Assembly: GCF_002795425.1 (NCBI RefSeq)
Contig: NZ_PHHA01000044.1
Location: 1-42,490 of the forward strand
Direction: 5' to 3'
DNA: 42,490 bases
Source of the DNA: Conservatibacter flavescens
Lineage (GTDB): Bacteria > Pseudomonadota > Gammaproteobacteria > Enterobacterales > Pasteurellaceae
The notes below the pieces were generated by a model, which ran no database searches, was not told the origin of the DNA, and saw nothing but the letters and a program-made list of their open reading frames with translations. Below are positions 7,491 through 18,033 of the stretch, piece after piece (within the stretch, counting starts at the first letter, position 1; every line of letters starts with the position of its first letter). A program made the translations under genes and the position numbers.

Positions 7491-10400
7491 TTATAATTGT
7501 TGATGTAATTCTTGTACTGAATAAACATCATATTGTGATAAGCTTTTTATACTTTGGATAGCCGCCTCTGCACCTGCCATCGTTGTTTGATAGAACACTT
7601 TTTGTTGTAAAGCGCTACGACGGATAGAATGGCTGTCAGCCACCGATTCAGACAAATTACTTACTGTATTTATCACCATAACGATTTCATTATTTTTAAT
7701 GGCATCAACAATATGTGGACGGCCTTCGCGTACTTTATTGACGGTTTGTACCGTTACTCCATGTTCGCGTAAATATTTTGCCGTACCGATGGTGGCACAT
7801 AATCCATAACCTAATTCTTGTAAAGCATGTGCAATTGGTAACAAACGGGCTTTATCACGATTATCGACGGAGACAAAGACTTTACCTGTTTTTGGAATAC
7901 GTTCACCTGCGCCTAATTGTGCTTTCAGGAATGCTTCAGAGAACGTTTTACCTACGCCCATGACTTCACCGGTTGAACGCATTTCAGGCCCTAAAATGAC
8001 ATCTACACCAGGGAATTTGATAAATGGGAACACCGCTTCTTTAACCGCATAAAAGTGCGGTGTGATTTCCTCGAGAATATTTTGTTCTTTCAGAGATATT
8101 CCCGCCATAACCCGTGCAGCAATTTTTGCTAATGGCAAGCTTGTCGCCTTGCTCACAAATGGAACGGTGCGACTTACACGCGGATTCACTTCTAATACAT
8201 AAATGACGTTATCTTGAATCGCAAATTGTACATTCATGAGGCCCACGACATTTAAGGCATGCGCCATCGCTTTGGTTTGGCGACGAATTTCAGCTTGAAT
8301 GTCTTGGTTGAGGGAATAAGGTGGTAAAGAACAGGCTGAATCACCACTGTGAATACCGGCTTGTTCAATATGTTGCATGATGCCACCGATTAAGACCTGT
8401 TCGCCATCACAGATACAATCTACATCGACTTCAATCGCGTTATTTAAGAAATGATCGAGTAAAATCGGACTATCGTTGGAGACAGATACCGCTTCACGCA
8501 TATATTTTTTCAATTCGTCATCATTATATACGATTTGCATTGCACGGCCGCCCAATACATAAGAAGGACGTACAACTAATGGATATCCCACTTCGTTTGC
8601 CAATGTTACGGCTTCTTCACTATTGCGAGCAGTACGGTTTTCCGGCTGTTTTAAATTCAGATCTTTTAAGATTTGTTGGAAGCGTTCCCGATCTTCTGCC
8701 GCATCAATGCTTTCGGCGGAGGTACCGATGATATTTACACCATTGGCGTGTAAGTCATTCGCCAGTTTTAGTGGCGTTTGACCACCGTAATGCACGATGA
8801 CCCCATAAGGTTTTTCCACATGAATGATTTCGAGTACATCTTCTAGTGTTAATGGTTCAAAATACAAACGATCTGAAGTATCGAAATCTGTAGAAACGGT
8901 TTCAGGATTACAGTTTACCATGATAGTTTCAAAGCCACTTTCACGTAAGGCTAATGCTGCGTGTACACAGCAATAATCAAACTCAATGCCTTGTCCTATA
9001 CGGTTTGGCCCACCACCTAGAATCATGATTTTCTGCTTCTCTGATGGGCGGGCTTCACATTCTTCCTCATAGCTAGAATAGAGATAAGCAGTATCAGATT
9101 TGAATTCACCCGCACAAGTATCTACGCGCTTATAAACAGGGTGTAAGTTAAGAGAATGTCGTTTATTTCTTACCGCACTTTCGCTAGTTTGGGTAAGTTG
9201 TGCAATGCGTTTATCAGAGAAACCTTTGCGTTTTAAACGGCGTAATTCTGCATAATCTAATTCATCTAAGTGGCGTTTTTCTAATGCGAGTTCTTCTTGT
9301 ACTAAATCTTGAATTTGAATTAAGAACCAAGGATCGATCTTACTGTAATGATGGACTTCTTCTAGGCTAAATCCAGCGCCAAATGCATCGGCAACGTAGA
9401 GGATACGAATTGGGCCAGGATTGCCGAGTTCTTGGCGGATTTTTTCTGGTTCTTCTGACATTAAATTGAATCCGCAAATACCGGTTTCTAGACCGCGTAA
9501 GGCTTTTTGTAGCGATTCTTGGAAAGTCCGTCCCATCGCCATCACTTCGCCAACGGATTTCATTTGGGTGGTTAAGCGATCATCGGCCTGTGGAAATTTT
9601 TCAAAGGCAAAGCGAGGCACTTTAGTGACGACATAATCAATTGATGGTTCAAAAGAGGCTGGAATTAAGCCACCTGTAATATCATTACGCAACTCGTTTA
9701 AGGTATAACCTACCGCCAGTTTTGCAGCCACTTTCGCGATAGGAAAACCGGTTGCTTTTGAAGCCAACGCAGAAGAGCGGCTCACACGAGGATTCATCTC
9801 AATTACGATCATTTCCCCGTTTTCTGGGTTTATCGCAAATTGAACATTTGAGCCACCTGTATCTACCCCGATCTCACGTAATACTGCCAAAGAAGCGTTA
9901 CGCATAATTTGATATTCTTTGTCGGTTAGGGTTTGAGCAGGGGCGACAGTAATTGAGTCGCCGGTGTGAACACCCATTGGATCAAAGTTTTCGATGGAAC
10001 ATACGATAATGCAGTTATCCGCTTTATCACGTACCACTTCCATTTCATATTCTTTCCAACCCAATACGGATTGTTCAATTAATAATTCATGGGTGGGCGA
10101 GGCATCAAAACCACGCTCGCAAATTGCTTGAAATTCATCTCGATTATAGGCGATCCCTCCACCAGAACCCCCCATCGTGAATGATGGACGAATTAAGGTT
10201 GGAAAGCCAACTTCTGCTTGTGCGGTCCAAGCTTCTTCGAAGGTATGGCAGACAAAGGATTTTGGTGTGTTTAAGCCTATTTTAGCCATGGCTTCTTTAA
10301 AACGGCCACGGTCTTCAGCTTTATCAATGGCATCTTCAGTTGCACCAATTAATTCCACATTGTATTTTTTTAATATCCCTTCTTTGGATAGATCTAATGC

Positions 10401-10694
10401 ACAATTGAGCGCCGTTTGCCCTCCCATTGTCGGTAAAATGGCATCAGGTCGTTCTTTTTCAATAATTTTTGCTACTGTTTCCCACGTGATTGGCTCTATA
10501 TACGTGACATCCGCCATATCTGGGTCAGTCATAATGGTGGCAGGATTAGAGTTCACCAATACTACCTTATAGCCTTCTTCACGTAGCGCTTTACATGCTT
10601 GAGCGCCGGAATAATCGAATTCGCAAGCTTGCCCGATGACAATCGGGCCTGCTCCAATGATTAATATGGTATTTATGTCTGTACGTTTTGGCAT
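7491..10694 (-). CDS. carB: Carbamoyl phosphate synthase, large subunit
   Basis: A 1067-residue synthetase subunit that makes carbamoyl phosphate from bicarbonate, two ATP and ammonia channelled from CarA. The two homologous ATP-grasp halves are visible: residues 1-400 ([48 protein letters not shown]) and about 555-935 ([53 protein letters not shown]). An oligomerisation domain lies between them and the allosteric MGS-like domain is at the C-terminus ([14 protein letters not shown]). Length matches E. coli (1073). It is 48 bases downstream of carA. Two uptake signals lie inside the gene, at 8053 and 9172; the second encodes ESAVRN in the linker. Confidence 0.98.
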   Translation of the reverse strand: MPKRTDINTILIIGAGPIVIGQACEFDYSGAQACKALREEGYKVVLVNSNPATIMTDPDMADVTYIEPITWETVAKIIEKERPDAILPTMGGQTALNCALDLSKEGILKKYNVELIGATEDAIDKAEDRGRFKEAMAKIGLNTPKSFVCHTFEEAWTAQAEVGFPTLIRPSFTMGGSGGGIAYNRDEFQAICERGFDASPTHELLIEQSVLGWKEYEMEVVRDKADNCIIVCSIENFDPMGVHTGDSITVAPAQTLTDKEYQIMRNASLAVLREIGVDTGGSNVQFAINPENGEMIVIEMNPRVSRSSALASKATGFPIAKVAAKLAVGYTLNELRNDITGGLIPASFEPSIDYVVTKVPRFAFEKFPQADDRLTTQMKSVGEVMAMGRTFQESLQKALRGLETGICGFNLMSEEPEKIRQELGNPGPIRILYVADAFGAGFSLEEVHHYSKIDPWFLIQIQDLVQEELALEKRHLDELDYAELRRLKRKGFSDKRIAQLTQTSESAVRNKRHSLNLHPVYKRVDTCAGEFKSDTAYLYSSYEEECEARPSEKQKIMILGGGPNRIGQGIEFDYCCVHAALALRESGFETIMVNCNPETVSTDFDTSDRLYFEPLTLEDVLEIIHVEKPYGVIVHYGGQTPLKLANDLHANGVNIIGTSAESIDAAEDRERFQQILKDLNLKQPENRTARNSEEAVTLANEVGYPLVVRPSYVLGGRAMQIVYNDDELKKYMREAVSVSNDSPILLDHFLNNAIEVDVDCICDGEQVLIGGIMQHIEQAGIHSGDSACSLPPYSLNQDIQAEIRRQTKAMAHALNVVGLMNVQFAIQDNVIYVLEVNPRVSRTVPFVSKATSLPLAKIAARVMAGISLKEQNILEEITPHFYAVKEAVFPFIKFPGVDVILGPEMRSTGEVMGVGKTFSEAFLKAQLGAGERIPKTGKVFVSVDNRDKARLLPIAHALQELGYGLCATIGTAKYLREHGVTVQTVNKVREGRPHIVDAIKNNEIVMVINTVSNLSESVADSHSIRRSALQQKVFYQTTMAGAEAAIQSIKSLSQYDVYSVQELHQQL

Positions 10695-10742
10695 CTTAGT
10701 ATCTCTTTATCTTAAGTGGGTCCATAGCCCTTACTATTTGGA

Positions 10743-11894
10743 TTAATAGGCGATCGCTTGAGTATGTGTATGTTTGATTTTACGCATTTCATCAGTAAAT
10801 TTATCAAACAAATAGGCAATATCATGAGGACCTGGACTTGCCTCAGGATGACCTTGGAATGAAAATGCTACCTGATCCGTTAATTCAATGCCTTGCACAG
10901 AATGATCAAATAAAGAACGATGCGTGATTTTCACATTTTTTGGCAAGCTATGTTCATCAACTTCAAAGCCATGATTTTGGCTGGTAATCAAGACTTTTTG
11001 GCTGTCCAGATCTTGTACCGGATGATTACCACCATGATGACCAAATGCCATTTTTTTCGTTTTACCGCCAACGGCTAAGCCTAATAATTGATGGCCTAAA
11101 CAAATACCAAAAATAGGTTTTTTGGTTGCTAATAATTCTTGAATCGCATTAATGGCATAATGACAAGGCTCAGGGTCTCCTGGGCCATTAGAAAGAAAAA
11201 TACCATCAGGATTCAGGGCTAAGACGTCTTTGGCGGGGGTTGTGGCAGGCACAACAGTAATATGACAACCGCGCTCAGCCAGCATTCTTAAAATGTTGCG
11301 TTTGACACCAAAATCATACGCCACAATATGAAATTCAGGATGATTATTTGATACGAAGCCTTGTCCCAATTTCCATTCCCCTTCAATCCATTCATAACGT
11401 TCGGAAGTGGTCACTTCTTGAGCAAGATCTTTACCAGCCATCGAGCCAAAACTTTTGGCAAGAGATAAGGCTTTTTGTTCATCAATATCCCCAGCCATGA
11501 TACAGCCCGCTTGTGCGCCTTTATCACGTAAAATCCGGGTTAGGCGACGGGTGTCTATATCTGCAATAGCCACGACGTTATTGGCTTTAAGATAATCGCT
11601 AAGACTTGCATTTGCACGGAAATTACTGTGTAGTAACGGAAGGTCACGAATAATTAAGCCACTGGCATAAACTGCATGAGATTCGGCATCTTCATCATTT
11701 GTCCCAGTATTGCCGATGTGGGGATAAGTGAGGGTTACAATTTGTTGAAAATAAGAAGGATCCGTTAGGATTTCTTGATAACCTGTCATTGAGGTATTAA
11801 ATACGACCTCACCAATAGTATGACCGCTAGCACCGATTGCGGTACCATGGAAAATGGAACCGTCCGCGAGGACTAAAATTGCCGGTTCAGACAT
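10743..11894 (-). CDS. carA: Carbamoyl phosphate synthase, small (glutaminase) subunit
   Basis: A 383-residue class I glutamine amidotransferase that hydrolyses glutamine and passes ammonia to CarB. The N-terminal CarA domain has [12 protein letters not shown] and [17 protein letters not shown]; the C-terminal glutaminase has the nucleophile in [10 protein letters not shown] and the catalytic His/Glu in [11 protein letters not shown]. Length matches E. coli (382). AGGAG at 11901-11905 sets the ATG. It is first gene of carAB, and the product feeds pyrimidine synthesis (pyrE lies nearby) and, if arginine biosynthesis is present, OTC. The upstream ArgR-type boxes suggest arginine repression. Confidence 0.98.
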   Translation of the reverse strand: MSEPAILVLADGSIFHGTAIGASGHTIGEVVFNTSMTGYQEILTDPSYFQQIVTLTYPHIGNTGTNDEDAESHAVYASGLIIRDLPLLHSNFRANASLSDYLKANNVVAIADIDTRRLTRILRDKGAQAGCIMAGDIDEQKALSLAKSFGSMAGKDLAQEVTTSERYEWIEGEWKLGQGFVSNNHPEFHIVAYDFGVKRNILRMLAERGCHITVVPATTPAKDVLALNPDGIFLSNGPGDPEPCHYAINAIQELLATKKPIFGICLGHQLLGLAVGGKTKKMAFGHHGGNHPVQDLDSQKVLITSQNHGFEVDEHSLPKNVKITHRSLFDHSVQGIELTDQVAFSFQGHPEASPGPHDIAYLFDKFTDEMRKIKHTHTQAIAY

Positions 11895-12004
11895 GAATTA
11901 CTCCTAAATAATGTAATCTATTTGGGTTGAACACTTACGAATGTTCATTAACCACAACCTAGTAAAATTCGACAAAACTGACCGCACTTTTTTGTCACGG
12001 CAGT

Positions 12005-12032
12005 ATTATAAATTAACCAAATCGTGTCTGAA
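12005..12032 (-). promoter_or_regulatory. Candidate carAB promoter
   Basis: On the minus strand TTCAGA (12027-12032) and a perfect TATAAT (12005-12010) are 16 bases apart, about 110 bases upstream of carA. A weaker ARG-box-like sequence, TGAATGTTAATCAA (12029-12042, 11 of 14 positions), overlaps the -35. An uptake signal lies in the leader at 11981-11989. Confidence 0.5.
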
Positions 12033-12110
12033 TGTTAATCAAGTTGACTAAGCGCTTTTATTTTAAATGAGCTAGTCTTTCCTTTCAAGCAGAATTCGCA
12101 AACGTTTAAT

Positions 12111-12145
12111 TGATTATTTATTCATTTATTTTGCATAAATATCCA
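12111..12145. promoter_or_regulatory. Tandem ArgR operator (two ARG boxes)
   Basis: TGATTATTTATTCA (12111-12124) matches the E. coli core TGAATWWWWATTCA at 13 of 14 positions, and TGCATAAATATCCA (12132-12145) at 12 of 14. Their centres are exactly 21 bp apart, the spacing of paired ARG boxes bound by one ArgR hexamer. They lie between divergent carA and mlaA; carAB is the expected target. The rest of the 354-base gap (11895-12248) holds only the promoters listed here and one uptake signal. Confidence 0.65.
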
Positions 12146-12188
12146 AATAAAAGCAAGTATCTCTTTTGCTATCATGCGCGTAAATTAT

Positions 12189-12217
12189 TTGTAGTAAAGG
12201 GTTAAGTTGTTTACAAT
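12189..12217 (+). promoter_or_regulatory. Candidate mlaA promoter
   Basis: TTGTAG (12189-12194) and TACAAT (12212-12217) have a 17-base spacer, about 30 bases before the mlaA start codon. GGAAGG at 12238-12243 is the ribosome binding site. Confidence 0.45.
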
Positions 12218-12248
12218 AGGTACATACTTTTAGGTTTGGAAGGCAGTT

Positions 12249-12998
12249 ATGAAAAAGAAAAATATTCTTGCAACAGTATTATTAGGCAGTATCGTATTGA
12301 CAGGTTGTGCGACAACGGATCCACAAACCGGTGAACGTAATGATCCCTTAGAAGGATTTAACCGTACAATGTGGGGCTTTAACTATAATGTAGTGGATCC
12401 TTACGTGTTAAAACCTGTCGCAACAGGTTGGAAAGAATATGTGCCGTCTCCTATTCGCACGGGCTTAGTAAATGTTGCGAATAATCTTGATGAGCCGGTC
12501 AGTTTTATTAACCGTTTACTGGAAGGCGAAGGGCAAAAAGCGATGGTGCATTTTAACCGCTTTTGGATTAATTCCGTGTTTGGTTTAGGCGGACTGATTG
12601 ACTGGGCAAGTTATAGCGAACCGCTGAAAATTGATGGAAATCGTACTTTTGGTGATACGTTAGGAAGCTATAACGTCGAGCCGGGTGCTTATATTATGTT
12701 ACCTCTCTATGGGCCAACCACGCCAAGACAAGCCGTAGGATCTGTGGTTGATTCTGCTTATACCTATCCTTTTTATGAGTGGGTAGGTGGGCCATGGGCA
12801 TTAGTTAAGTGGGGTGTGCAAGGTATAGATGCTCGGGCAAAATTATTAGATCAAGATGCGTTATTACAACAAGCTCAGGATCCTTATATTACGTTTCGTG
12901 AAGCGTATTATCAAAATTTAGAATTTAGAGTAACAGATGGCAAAGGCTCAGAAAAGCAGGAAGTGCTCTCTGAAGATGAATTAAAAGAAATAGACTAA
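12249..12998 (+). CDS. mlaA: Outer-membrane lipoprotein MlaA (VacJ)
   Basis: A 249-residue lipoprotein with a short signal peptide and lipobox LTGC (Cys20). The VacJ domain is clear: DPLEGFNRTMWGFNYNVVDPYVLKPVA near the N-terminus, FINRLLEGEGQKA, RFWINSVFGLGGLIDWAS, FGDTLGSYNVEPGAYIMLPLYGP and LDQDALLQQAQDPYITFREAYYQ. In the Mla pathway it sits in the outer membrane and removes mislocalised phospholipids from the outer leaflet towards MlaC/MlaFEDB. The other mla genes are not in this window, as is common. yfbU follows 15 bases later in the same direction. Confidence 0.95.
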   Translation: MKKKNILATVLLGSIVLTGCATTDPQTGERNDPLEGFNRTMWGFNYNVVDPYVLKPVATGWKEYVPSPIRTGLVNVANNLDEPVSFINRLLEGEGQKAMVHFNRFWINSVFGLGGLIDWASYSEPLKIDGNRTFGDTLGSYNVEPGAYIMLPLYGPTTPRQAVGSVVDSAYTYPFYEWVGGPWALVKWGVQGIDARAKLLDQDALLQQAQDPYITFREAYYQNLEFRVTDGKGSEKQEVLSEDELKEID

Positions 12999-13013
12999 AT
13001 TAAGGATATTGTT

Positions 13014-13508
13014 ATGGAAATGACCTCGACCCAACGTCTTATTTTGACGAATCAATATAAACTCATGGCCTTATTAGAGCCACAAAATGCCGGAAAATAC
13101 CAACGCTTAGAAGCTATTGTAAAGGGTGGCTTCCGCCGAGAATTAAAAGAGTTGGATAAAGAGTTTTGTGATTTATCAGAACAAGAATGCCAAATGGTGT
13201 TAGATACTTTGGAAATGTATAATGCGCTAAATGTGTCATATGAGCAACTAGCGGATAAATCTAGCATTAGTGAATTGCGTTTACAATTTCCTGGATATTG
13301 TGCTATCCGTGAGCGTAAATACCTTAATTATTTACGTTTTATTACGGGGATAGAGGGAAAATATCAGCATGTGATGGAGTGCGAGCATGGCTGTGATTCT
13401 CAAACACCAATGTGGGATAAATATAGCAAAATGTTAGATGTGTTACATAGCTGTCCACATGAGTATCATCTCAGCGCGAGTGAAATTGAACGTATTTTGA
13501 ATGCTTAA
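13014..13508 (+). CDS. yfbU: YfbU family protein (UPF0304)
   Basis: A 164-residue, probably cytosolic protein with the same length as E. coli YfbU and shared segments MEMTxxQRLILxNQYKLM, LDKEFxxL, EMYNALxVS, FITGIEGKYQH, QTPMWDKYxKMLxV and HLSASEIxxIxNA. The molecular function of the family is not established. AAGGAT at 13002-13007 precedes the ATG. It is likely cotranscribed with mlaA and ends at a strong hairpin before the convergent pyrE. Confidence 0.92.
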   Translation: MEMTSTQRLILTNQYKLMALLEPQNAGKYQRLEAIVKGGFRRELKELDKEFCDLSEQECQMVLDTLEMYNALNVSYEQLADKSSISELRLQFPGYCAIRERKYLNYLRFITGIEGKYQHVMECEHGCDSQTPMWDKYSKMLDVLHSCPHEYHLSASEIERILNA

Positions 13509-13513
13509 TTGTC

Positions 13514-13540
13514 AATTAGGGCGCATGATGCGCCCTAATT
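13514..13540. terminator. Hairpin between yfbU and pyrE
   Basis: A 12-bp perfect GC-rich stem, AATTAGGGCGCA (13514-13525) with TGCGCCCTAATT (13529-13540), has a three-base loop. It begins five bases after the yfbU stop. T-runs are weak on both sides, but its placement between convergent operons suggests bidirectional termination. Confidence 0.75.
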
Positions 13541-13587
13541 ATTGAGTTGTAAAACGTAGCCTGTTTTATTGATGGAATTTGGGAAAA

Positions 13588-14229
13588 TTAAATACCAAAC
13601 TCGGCTTGATAAGCTTGCATAGCTGGCAAATATTGACGATATTTTTCATCTTTCTCAATAAATTGCATCAAGTCATCTAAATCAATAATCGAGAATACCT
13701 GACATTGATAATCCCGCTCAACCTCTTGAATGGCGGATAGCTCGCCTTTGCCGCGTTCTTGGCGGTTTAAAGCAATTAAAACCGCACTTAATGTGGCGCC
13801 ATGTTCAGCAATAATATCCATCGCTTCTCGAATAGCTGTACCAGCTGTAATGACATCATCAACTAGCAAAACGTTGCCTTGTAGCGGACTACCGATTAAA
13901 TTCCCTCCCTCACCATGATCTTTAGCTTCTTTACGGTTAAAGCAAACAGGTTTGTCAACGTTGAATTGATTTGCTAGGGCAATGGATACGGTGGTTCCGA
14001 TGGGTATACCTTTATATGCAGGACCAAAAATCATATCAAAATTTACCGCACTTTGTTGAATGGCAGCGGCATAAAATTCCCCTAAACGAGCCAAATCAGC
14101 ACCGGTATTAAACAACCCCGCATTGAAAAAATAAGGGCTGACACGTCCTGATTTAAGTGTGAAAGCACCGAAACGCAACACATTACGGCTAAGGGCAAAT
14201 TCGATAAATTGCTGTTTGTAGTTTTGCAT
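13588..14229 (-). CDS. pyrE: Orotate phosphoribosyltransferase
   Basis: A 213-residue cytosolic enzyme joining orotate to PRPP to form orotidine 5'-phosphate, the fifth step of pyrimidine synthesis. The PRPP-binding signature is [13 protein letters not shown], and [13 protein letters not shown] plus the flexible loop [13 protein letters not shown] are typical of OPRTases. A longer reading from 14286 would overlap rph; the ATG at 14229, with GAGG at 14235-14238, gives the standard length (E. coli 213 aa). It follows rph by 11 bases as in enterobacteria. Uptake signals at 13781 and 14045 lie inside the gene. Confidence 0.97.
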   Translation of the reverse strand: MQNYKQQFIEFALSRNVLRFGAFTLKSGRVSPYFFNAGLFNTGADLARLGEFYAAAIQQSAVNFDMIFGPAYKGIPIGTTVSIALANQFNVDKPVCFNRKEAKDHGEGGNLIGSPLQGNVLLVDDVITAGTAIREAMDIIAEHGATLSAVLIALNRQERGKGELSAIQEVERDYQCQVFSIIDLDDLMQFIEKDEKYRQYLPAMQAYQAEFGI

Positions 14230-14240
14230 ATTGACCTCAA

Positions 14241-14957
14241 TTATTGTGCGAGTGCTTGATGTTGTACGGCAAAAATTTGTTGGCAACCTTGTTTGGCAAG
14301 ATCAAGCAATTGTAATAATTCTTCATGGCTAAAAGGCTCACCCTCAGCCGTACCCTGTACTTCAATCATTCGACCATCTTCACACATCACAACATTCATA
14401 TCTGTTTCTGCCGCAGAATCTTCGACATATTCCAAATCACAAACGGCCTCACCGTTGACAATGCCAACAGAAATTGCGGCGACTAATCCTTTGATGGGAT
14501 TGGTTTTTAAGGTGCCATTTGCCATTAATTGATGGATAGCATCACAAAGCGCAACGCAGGCGCCGGTAATTGAAGCGGTACGTGTTCCACCGTCGGCTTG
14601 AATCACATCACAATCCAACGTAATTGAACGTTCTCCTAAGGCGGTTAAGTCAATCATGGCACGTAAAGAACGCGCGATTAAGCGTTGAATTTCCATCGTA
14701 CGGCCGCTTTGTTTACCTTTGGCAGATTCCCGCTGCATACGACTATGGGTTGAACGTGGTAACATACCATATTCCGCCGTGACCCAACCTTGCCCTTGCC
14801 CTTTTAGAAAACGAGGTACATTCTCCTCAACAGAAGCGGTACAGAGCACTTTCGTATCTCCAAACTCGACGAGCACGGATCCTTCAGCGTGTTTTGTATA
14901 GTGGCGAGTAATTTTAATTGGGCGAGCTTGATTTAATGGACGGTTATCCGGACGCAT
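14241..14957 (-). CDS. rph: Ribonuclease PH
   Basis: A 238-residue phosphate-dependent 3'-5' exoribonuclease that trims tRNA precursors and acts on structured RNA. It begins [18 protein letters not shown] and shows [53 protein letters not shown] and [20 protein letters not shown], the phosphate-binding and catalytic segments of the family. The C-terminus is full length, unlike the frameshifted rph of E. coli K-12. GAGGAAA precedes the ATG. It is first gene of rph-pyrE and divergent from yicC across 99 bases. Confidence 0.97.
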   Translation of the reverse strand: MRPDNRPLNQARPIKITRHYTKHAEGSVLVEFGDTKVLCTASVEENVPRFLKGQGQGWVTAEYGMLPRSTHSRMQRESAKGKQSGRTMEIQRLIARSLRAMIDLTALGERSITLDCDVIQADGGTRTASITGACVALCDAIHQLMANGTLKTNPIKGLVAAISVGIVNGEAVCDLEYVEDSAAETDMNVVMCEDGRMIEVQGTAEGEPFSHEELLQLLDLAKQGCQQIFAVQHQALAQ

Positions 14958-15056
14958 GATATTTCCTCTTTTCTATTAAAAAATTGGGTTATTCTAGCAC
15001 GCAGGGGGATTTATGGGTACAATGTGGAATAAATTTTCAATGTAAAGGAAGAAATT

Positions 15057-15920
15057 ATGATCTATAGTATGACCGCATTTGCCCGTCGTGAAATAAAAAA
15101 AGAATGGGGCGATGCAGTTTGGGAAATTCGCTCGGTAAATCAGCGTTATTTGGAAAATTTTTTCCGCCTGCCAGAACAATTTCGAGGCCTAGAAAATACA
15201 TTACGTGAAAAACTTCGTCAAAATCTGACGCGAGGCAAAATTGAGTGTAGTTTGCGTATTGATAGTAAAAAACAAACCGTACTTGAACTTAACTTAAATC
15301 AGGCATTAGCGAATTCGGTTATCCAATCTTTGAAATGGATTAAGCAGCAAGCCGGAGAAGGGGAAATCAATTTAACTGATGTGTTACGTTATCCTGGCGT
15401 GGTGGAGTTACCTGAACAAGATCTTGATGTCATGAGCCAAGATTTATTAGCGGGCTTTGATGAATTATTGGCAGAATTTATTGCAATGCGCGGGCGCGAG
15501 GGCGAAAAATTACAAGATATTATCCAGCAGCGTTTATCAGCAATTAGTATTGAAGCGGCAAAAGTGCGGTCAAAAATGCCGGAAATTTTACAATGGCAAC
15601 GTGACAAACTGTTACAACGTTTTGAAGAGATTCAGCTACAACCAGATCCAACGCGTTTAGAGCAGGAACTCATTTTATTAGCACAACGTATTGATGTCGC
15701 CGAAGAGTTAGACCGCTTAGAAATGCATGTAAAAGAAACGCGTAATATTTTGCAAAAAGGCGGCGCGGTAGGGCGTAAATTAGATTTTATGATGCAAGAA
15801 CTTAATCGTGAATCGAATACCTTAGCATCAAAATCCATTAACACGGATATCACGAATTCTGCAGTGGAATTGAAAGTGTTAATTGAGCAAATGCGTGAAC
15901 AAATTCAGAATTTAGAATAA
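15057..15920 (+). CDS. yicC: YicC family endoribonuclease
   Basis: A 287-residue protein beginning MIYSMTAFARRE, with WEIRSVNQRYLE, FRGLENTLREKL, RGKIECSLRI, the long helical segment PEILQWQRDKLLQRFEEI and the C-terminal DUF1732 part (GGAVGRKLDFMMQELNRESNT and KVLIEQMREQIQNLE). E. coli YicC has been reported as an endoribonuclease that cleaves the small RNA RyhB; the family is now named YicC/YloC. AAGGAAG at 15045-15051 supports the ATG. Divergence from rph is the common gammaproteobacterial arrangement, and ygfZ follows after ten bases. An uptake signal is at 15562. Confidence 0.94.
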   Translation: MIYSMTAFARREIKKEWGDAVWEIRSVNQRYLENFFRLPEQFRGLENTLREKLRQNLTRGKIECSLRIDSKKQTVLELNLNQALANSVIQSLKWIKQQAGEGEINLTDVLRYPGVVELPEQDLDVMSQDLLAGFDELLAEFIAMRGREGEKLQDIIQQRLSAISIEAAKVRSKMPEILQWQRDKLLQRFEEIQLQPDPTRLEQELILLAQRIDVAEELDRLEMHVKETRNILQKGGAVGRKLDFMMQELNRESNTLASKSINTDITNSAVELKVLIEQMREQIQNLE

Positions 15921-15930
15921 GGAAATAGGG

Positions 15931-16797
15931 ATGAGTGGAACATTAATCACAGCGCATTTAACCCAGTATGCCTTGATTGAGGTGGCCGGCGAGGATGCGG
16001 AAAAATATTTGCAAGGGCAATTAACATGTGATGTGACGAAATTACCCGTAGGACAATCAACTTTAACAGCAAACTGTGATCCAAAGGGAAAAGTTGTCTC
16101 GCTTTTCCGTTTGATACGGGTGAAAGAGACGGTGTTTTATTTGCTTATGCGTAAACATTTCGTTGAAAATGGCTTGGCAAATTTAAAAAAATATGCGGTT
16201 TTTTCTAAAGTGACCTTTACGCCGATTGAAAAGGTTTGGTTGGTTGGGGTGGCTAATGATGACACGTTGTATTCGGATTATTTCAGTGTGCAATATGCGC
16301 CAAATCGCCGTATTATTATTGATACGGAACAAAGCAATGCATTGGGTTGGGCGATTGAGTTAGGCGATATTGGTGTTGCGCAAGAATGGGACAGACTTGA
16401 GATTCAAGATGGTATTCCTGTGCTTGCTCAGCAGGCATTCGAATTTATTCCACAAGCCTTGAATTTACAGCATATTGAGCAGGCGATCTCTTTTCAAAAA
16501 GGCTGCTATATTGGCCAAGAAACCGTCGCGCGAGCCAAATATCGTGGCGCAAACAAGCGGGCGATGTATACCTTAATCGGTAAAACAGAAACTATGCCTA
16601 CAATCGGGTCTGAATTAGAGATGTTGCTTGAAACCAATTGGCGAAAAACAGGGAGCATAATTAGTGCGGTGAGCATGGATGGCGTGTTATATGTACAAGC
16701 TGTATTAAGCAATCAACTTGAGGCTAGCACACAATTTCGTCTGCCAGATGATCATACTGCGCTGTGTATTCAACCCTTGTCTTATGTTTTAGATTAA
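15931..16797 (+). CDS. ygfZ: tRNA-modifying protein YgfZ (folate-binding)
   Basis: A 288-residue GcvT-like protein that binds folate and supports activity of some iron-sulfur enzymes, including the tRNA methylthiotransferase MiaB. The family signature with its conserved cysteine, KGCYIGQE, is followed by TVARAKYRGANKR. The N-terminal half has VAGEDAEKYLQGQLTCDV and the ANCDPKGKVVSLFRL segment. Length is slightly under the E. coli protein (326 aa) but normal for Pasteurellaceae as far as I recall. It is cotranscribed with yicC by position and ends at a small hairpin. Confidence 0.93.
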   Translation: MSGTLITAHLTQYALIEVAGEDAEKYLQGQLTCDVTKLPVGQSTLTANCDPKGKVVSLFRLIRVKETVFYLLMRKHFVENGLANLKKYAVFSKVTFTPIEKVWLVGVANDDTLYSDYFSVQYAPNRRIIIDTEQSNALGWAIELGDIGVAQEWDRLEIQDGIPVLAQQAFEFIPQALNLQHIEQAISFQKGCYIGQETVARAKYRGANKRAMYTLIGKTETMPTIGSELEMLLETNWRKTGSIISAVSMDGVLYVQAVLSNQLEASTQFRLPDDHTALCIQPLSYVLD

Positions 16798-16849
16798 AAA
16801 ATGATTGCGTTGAGCGCAAGCTAGTGATACAACTAAACATATTCATATG

Positions 16850-16866
16850 AGGGCGATTATCGCCCT
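16850..16866 (+). terminator. Hairpin after ygfZ
   Basis: A 7-bp perfect stem, AGGGCGA with TCGCCCT around a three-base loop, is followed by TAGTCATTTTATT. It is a plausible weak terminator separating ygfZ from serC, which starts 38 bases later. Confidence 0.6.
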
Positions 16867-16904
16867 TAGTCATTTTATTAAAATAATGGTTATCAGGAAG
16901 TCAA

Positions 16905-17981
16905 ATGTCACAAGTATTTAATTTTAGCGCAGGCCCAGCTATGATGCCTGAGGCAGTATTAGCACAAGCTCAACAAGAATTGCTCAATTGGCAAAATCAG
17001 GGAACGTCGGTGATGGAGGTGAGCCATCGCGGTAAATATTTCATGGAGTTAGCGGCACAATCGGTACAAGATTTGCGCCAATTATATGGTGTTCCCGATA
17101 ATTATGAAATTTTATTTATGCAAGGTGGCGCGCGTGGTCAGTTTGCCGCGATTCCGATGAATTTATTGGGTGAAAAAGGCAAGGCATTATATTTGACCAG
17201 TGGGCATTGGTCGGCAACAGCGGCTAAAGAGGCTCGCAATTTTGCTGAGATAGATGAAATTAATATTGTTGATGATAATTATAAAATCACCCGTTTAGAT
17301 TTTAGTGATATCGCTTCGCAGTATGATTATGTGCATTATTGCCCGAATGAAACGATCAGCGGTGTGGAAATTTTTGATGTTCCTAATGTAGGCGATGCTG
17401 TGTTAGTGGCAGATATGTCCTCAAATATTTTGGCTCGCCAAATTGATATTAGCCAATTTGGTATGATTTATGCCGGCGCACAGAAAAATTTAGGGCCAGC
17501 CGGCATTACTATTGCGATTATTCGTAAAGATTTAATTGGCAAGGCACGTAAATCAACACCGTCCATTTGGGATTATGCGGTACAAAGTAAAGCGGACTCT
17601 ATGATCAATACACCGCCTACTTTTGCTTGGTATTTGTGTGCATTAGTGTTTAAGCATATGTTGAATGAAGGCGGGTTACGTGAATATGAAAAACGTAACG
17701 CTATCAAAGCGCAAACGCTTTATGATTATATTGATAGTAGCGCATTATTCTCTAATGTGGTGGCAAAAGAAAACCGTTCAACGATGAACGTGACCTTTGT
17801 GACAGGTAATCCGGAATTAGATGCGAAATTTGTAGCAGAAGCTACCGCTGCAGGATTACATGCATTGAAAGGGCATAAGGTGTTAGGCGGCATGCGCGCT
17901 TCGATTTATAACGCAATGCCGTTAGCGGGTGTAGAAGCTTTAATTGCCTTTATGAAAAAATTTGAAACGGAAAATATCTAA
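16905..17981 (+). CDS. serC: Phosphoserine aminotransferase
   Basis: A 358-residue PLP enzyme that makes 3-phosphoserine in serine synthesis and also acts in pyridoxine synthesis. Family features are NFSAGPAMMPEAVL at the start, MEVSHRGK, FMQGGARGQFAAIPMN, YCPNETISGVE, VADMSSNILAR and the PLP lysine in YAGAQKNLGPAGI. The C-terminal GLHALKGHKVLGGMRASIYNAM is also typical. E. coli SerC is 362 aa. It heads the serC-hisC-aroA cluster. Confidence 0.98.
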   Translation: MSQVFNFSAGPAMMPEAVLAQAQQELLNWQNQGTSVMEVSHRGKYFMELAAQSVQDLRQLYGVPDNYEILFMQGGARGQFAAIPMNLLGEKGKALYLTSGHWSATAAKEARNFAEIDEINIVDDNYKITRLDFSDIASQYDYVHYCPNETISGVEIFDVPNVGDAVLVADMSSNILARQIDISQFGMIYAGAQKNLGPAGITIAIIRKDLIGKARKSTPSIWDYAVQSKADSMINTPPTFAWYLCALVFKHMLNEGGLREYEKRNAIKAQTLYDYIDSSALFSNVVAKENRSTMNVTFVTGNPELDAKFVAEATAAGLHALKGHKVLGGMRASIYNAMPLAGVEALIAFMKKFETENI

Positions 17982-18033
17982 TACTATCGGGTGGCTGAAG
18001 TCGCCTGATTTCCCTAGAAGTGCGGTCAATAAT

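Noticed and set aside
17962-18033. Longer HisC starting at a TTG inside serC
   Set aside because: The added 24 residues overlap the serC end, look non-homologous and include translated uptake signal; the ATG at 18034 gives the normal N-terminus.
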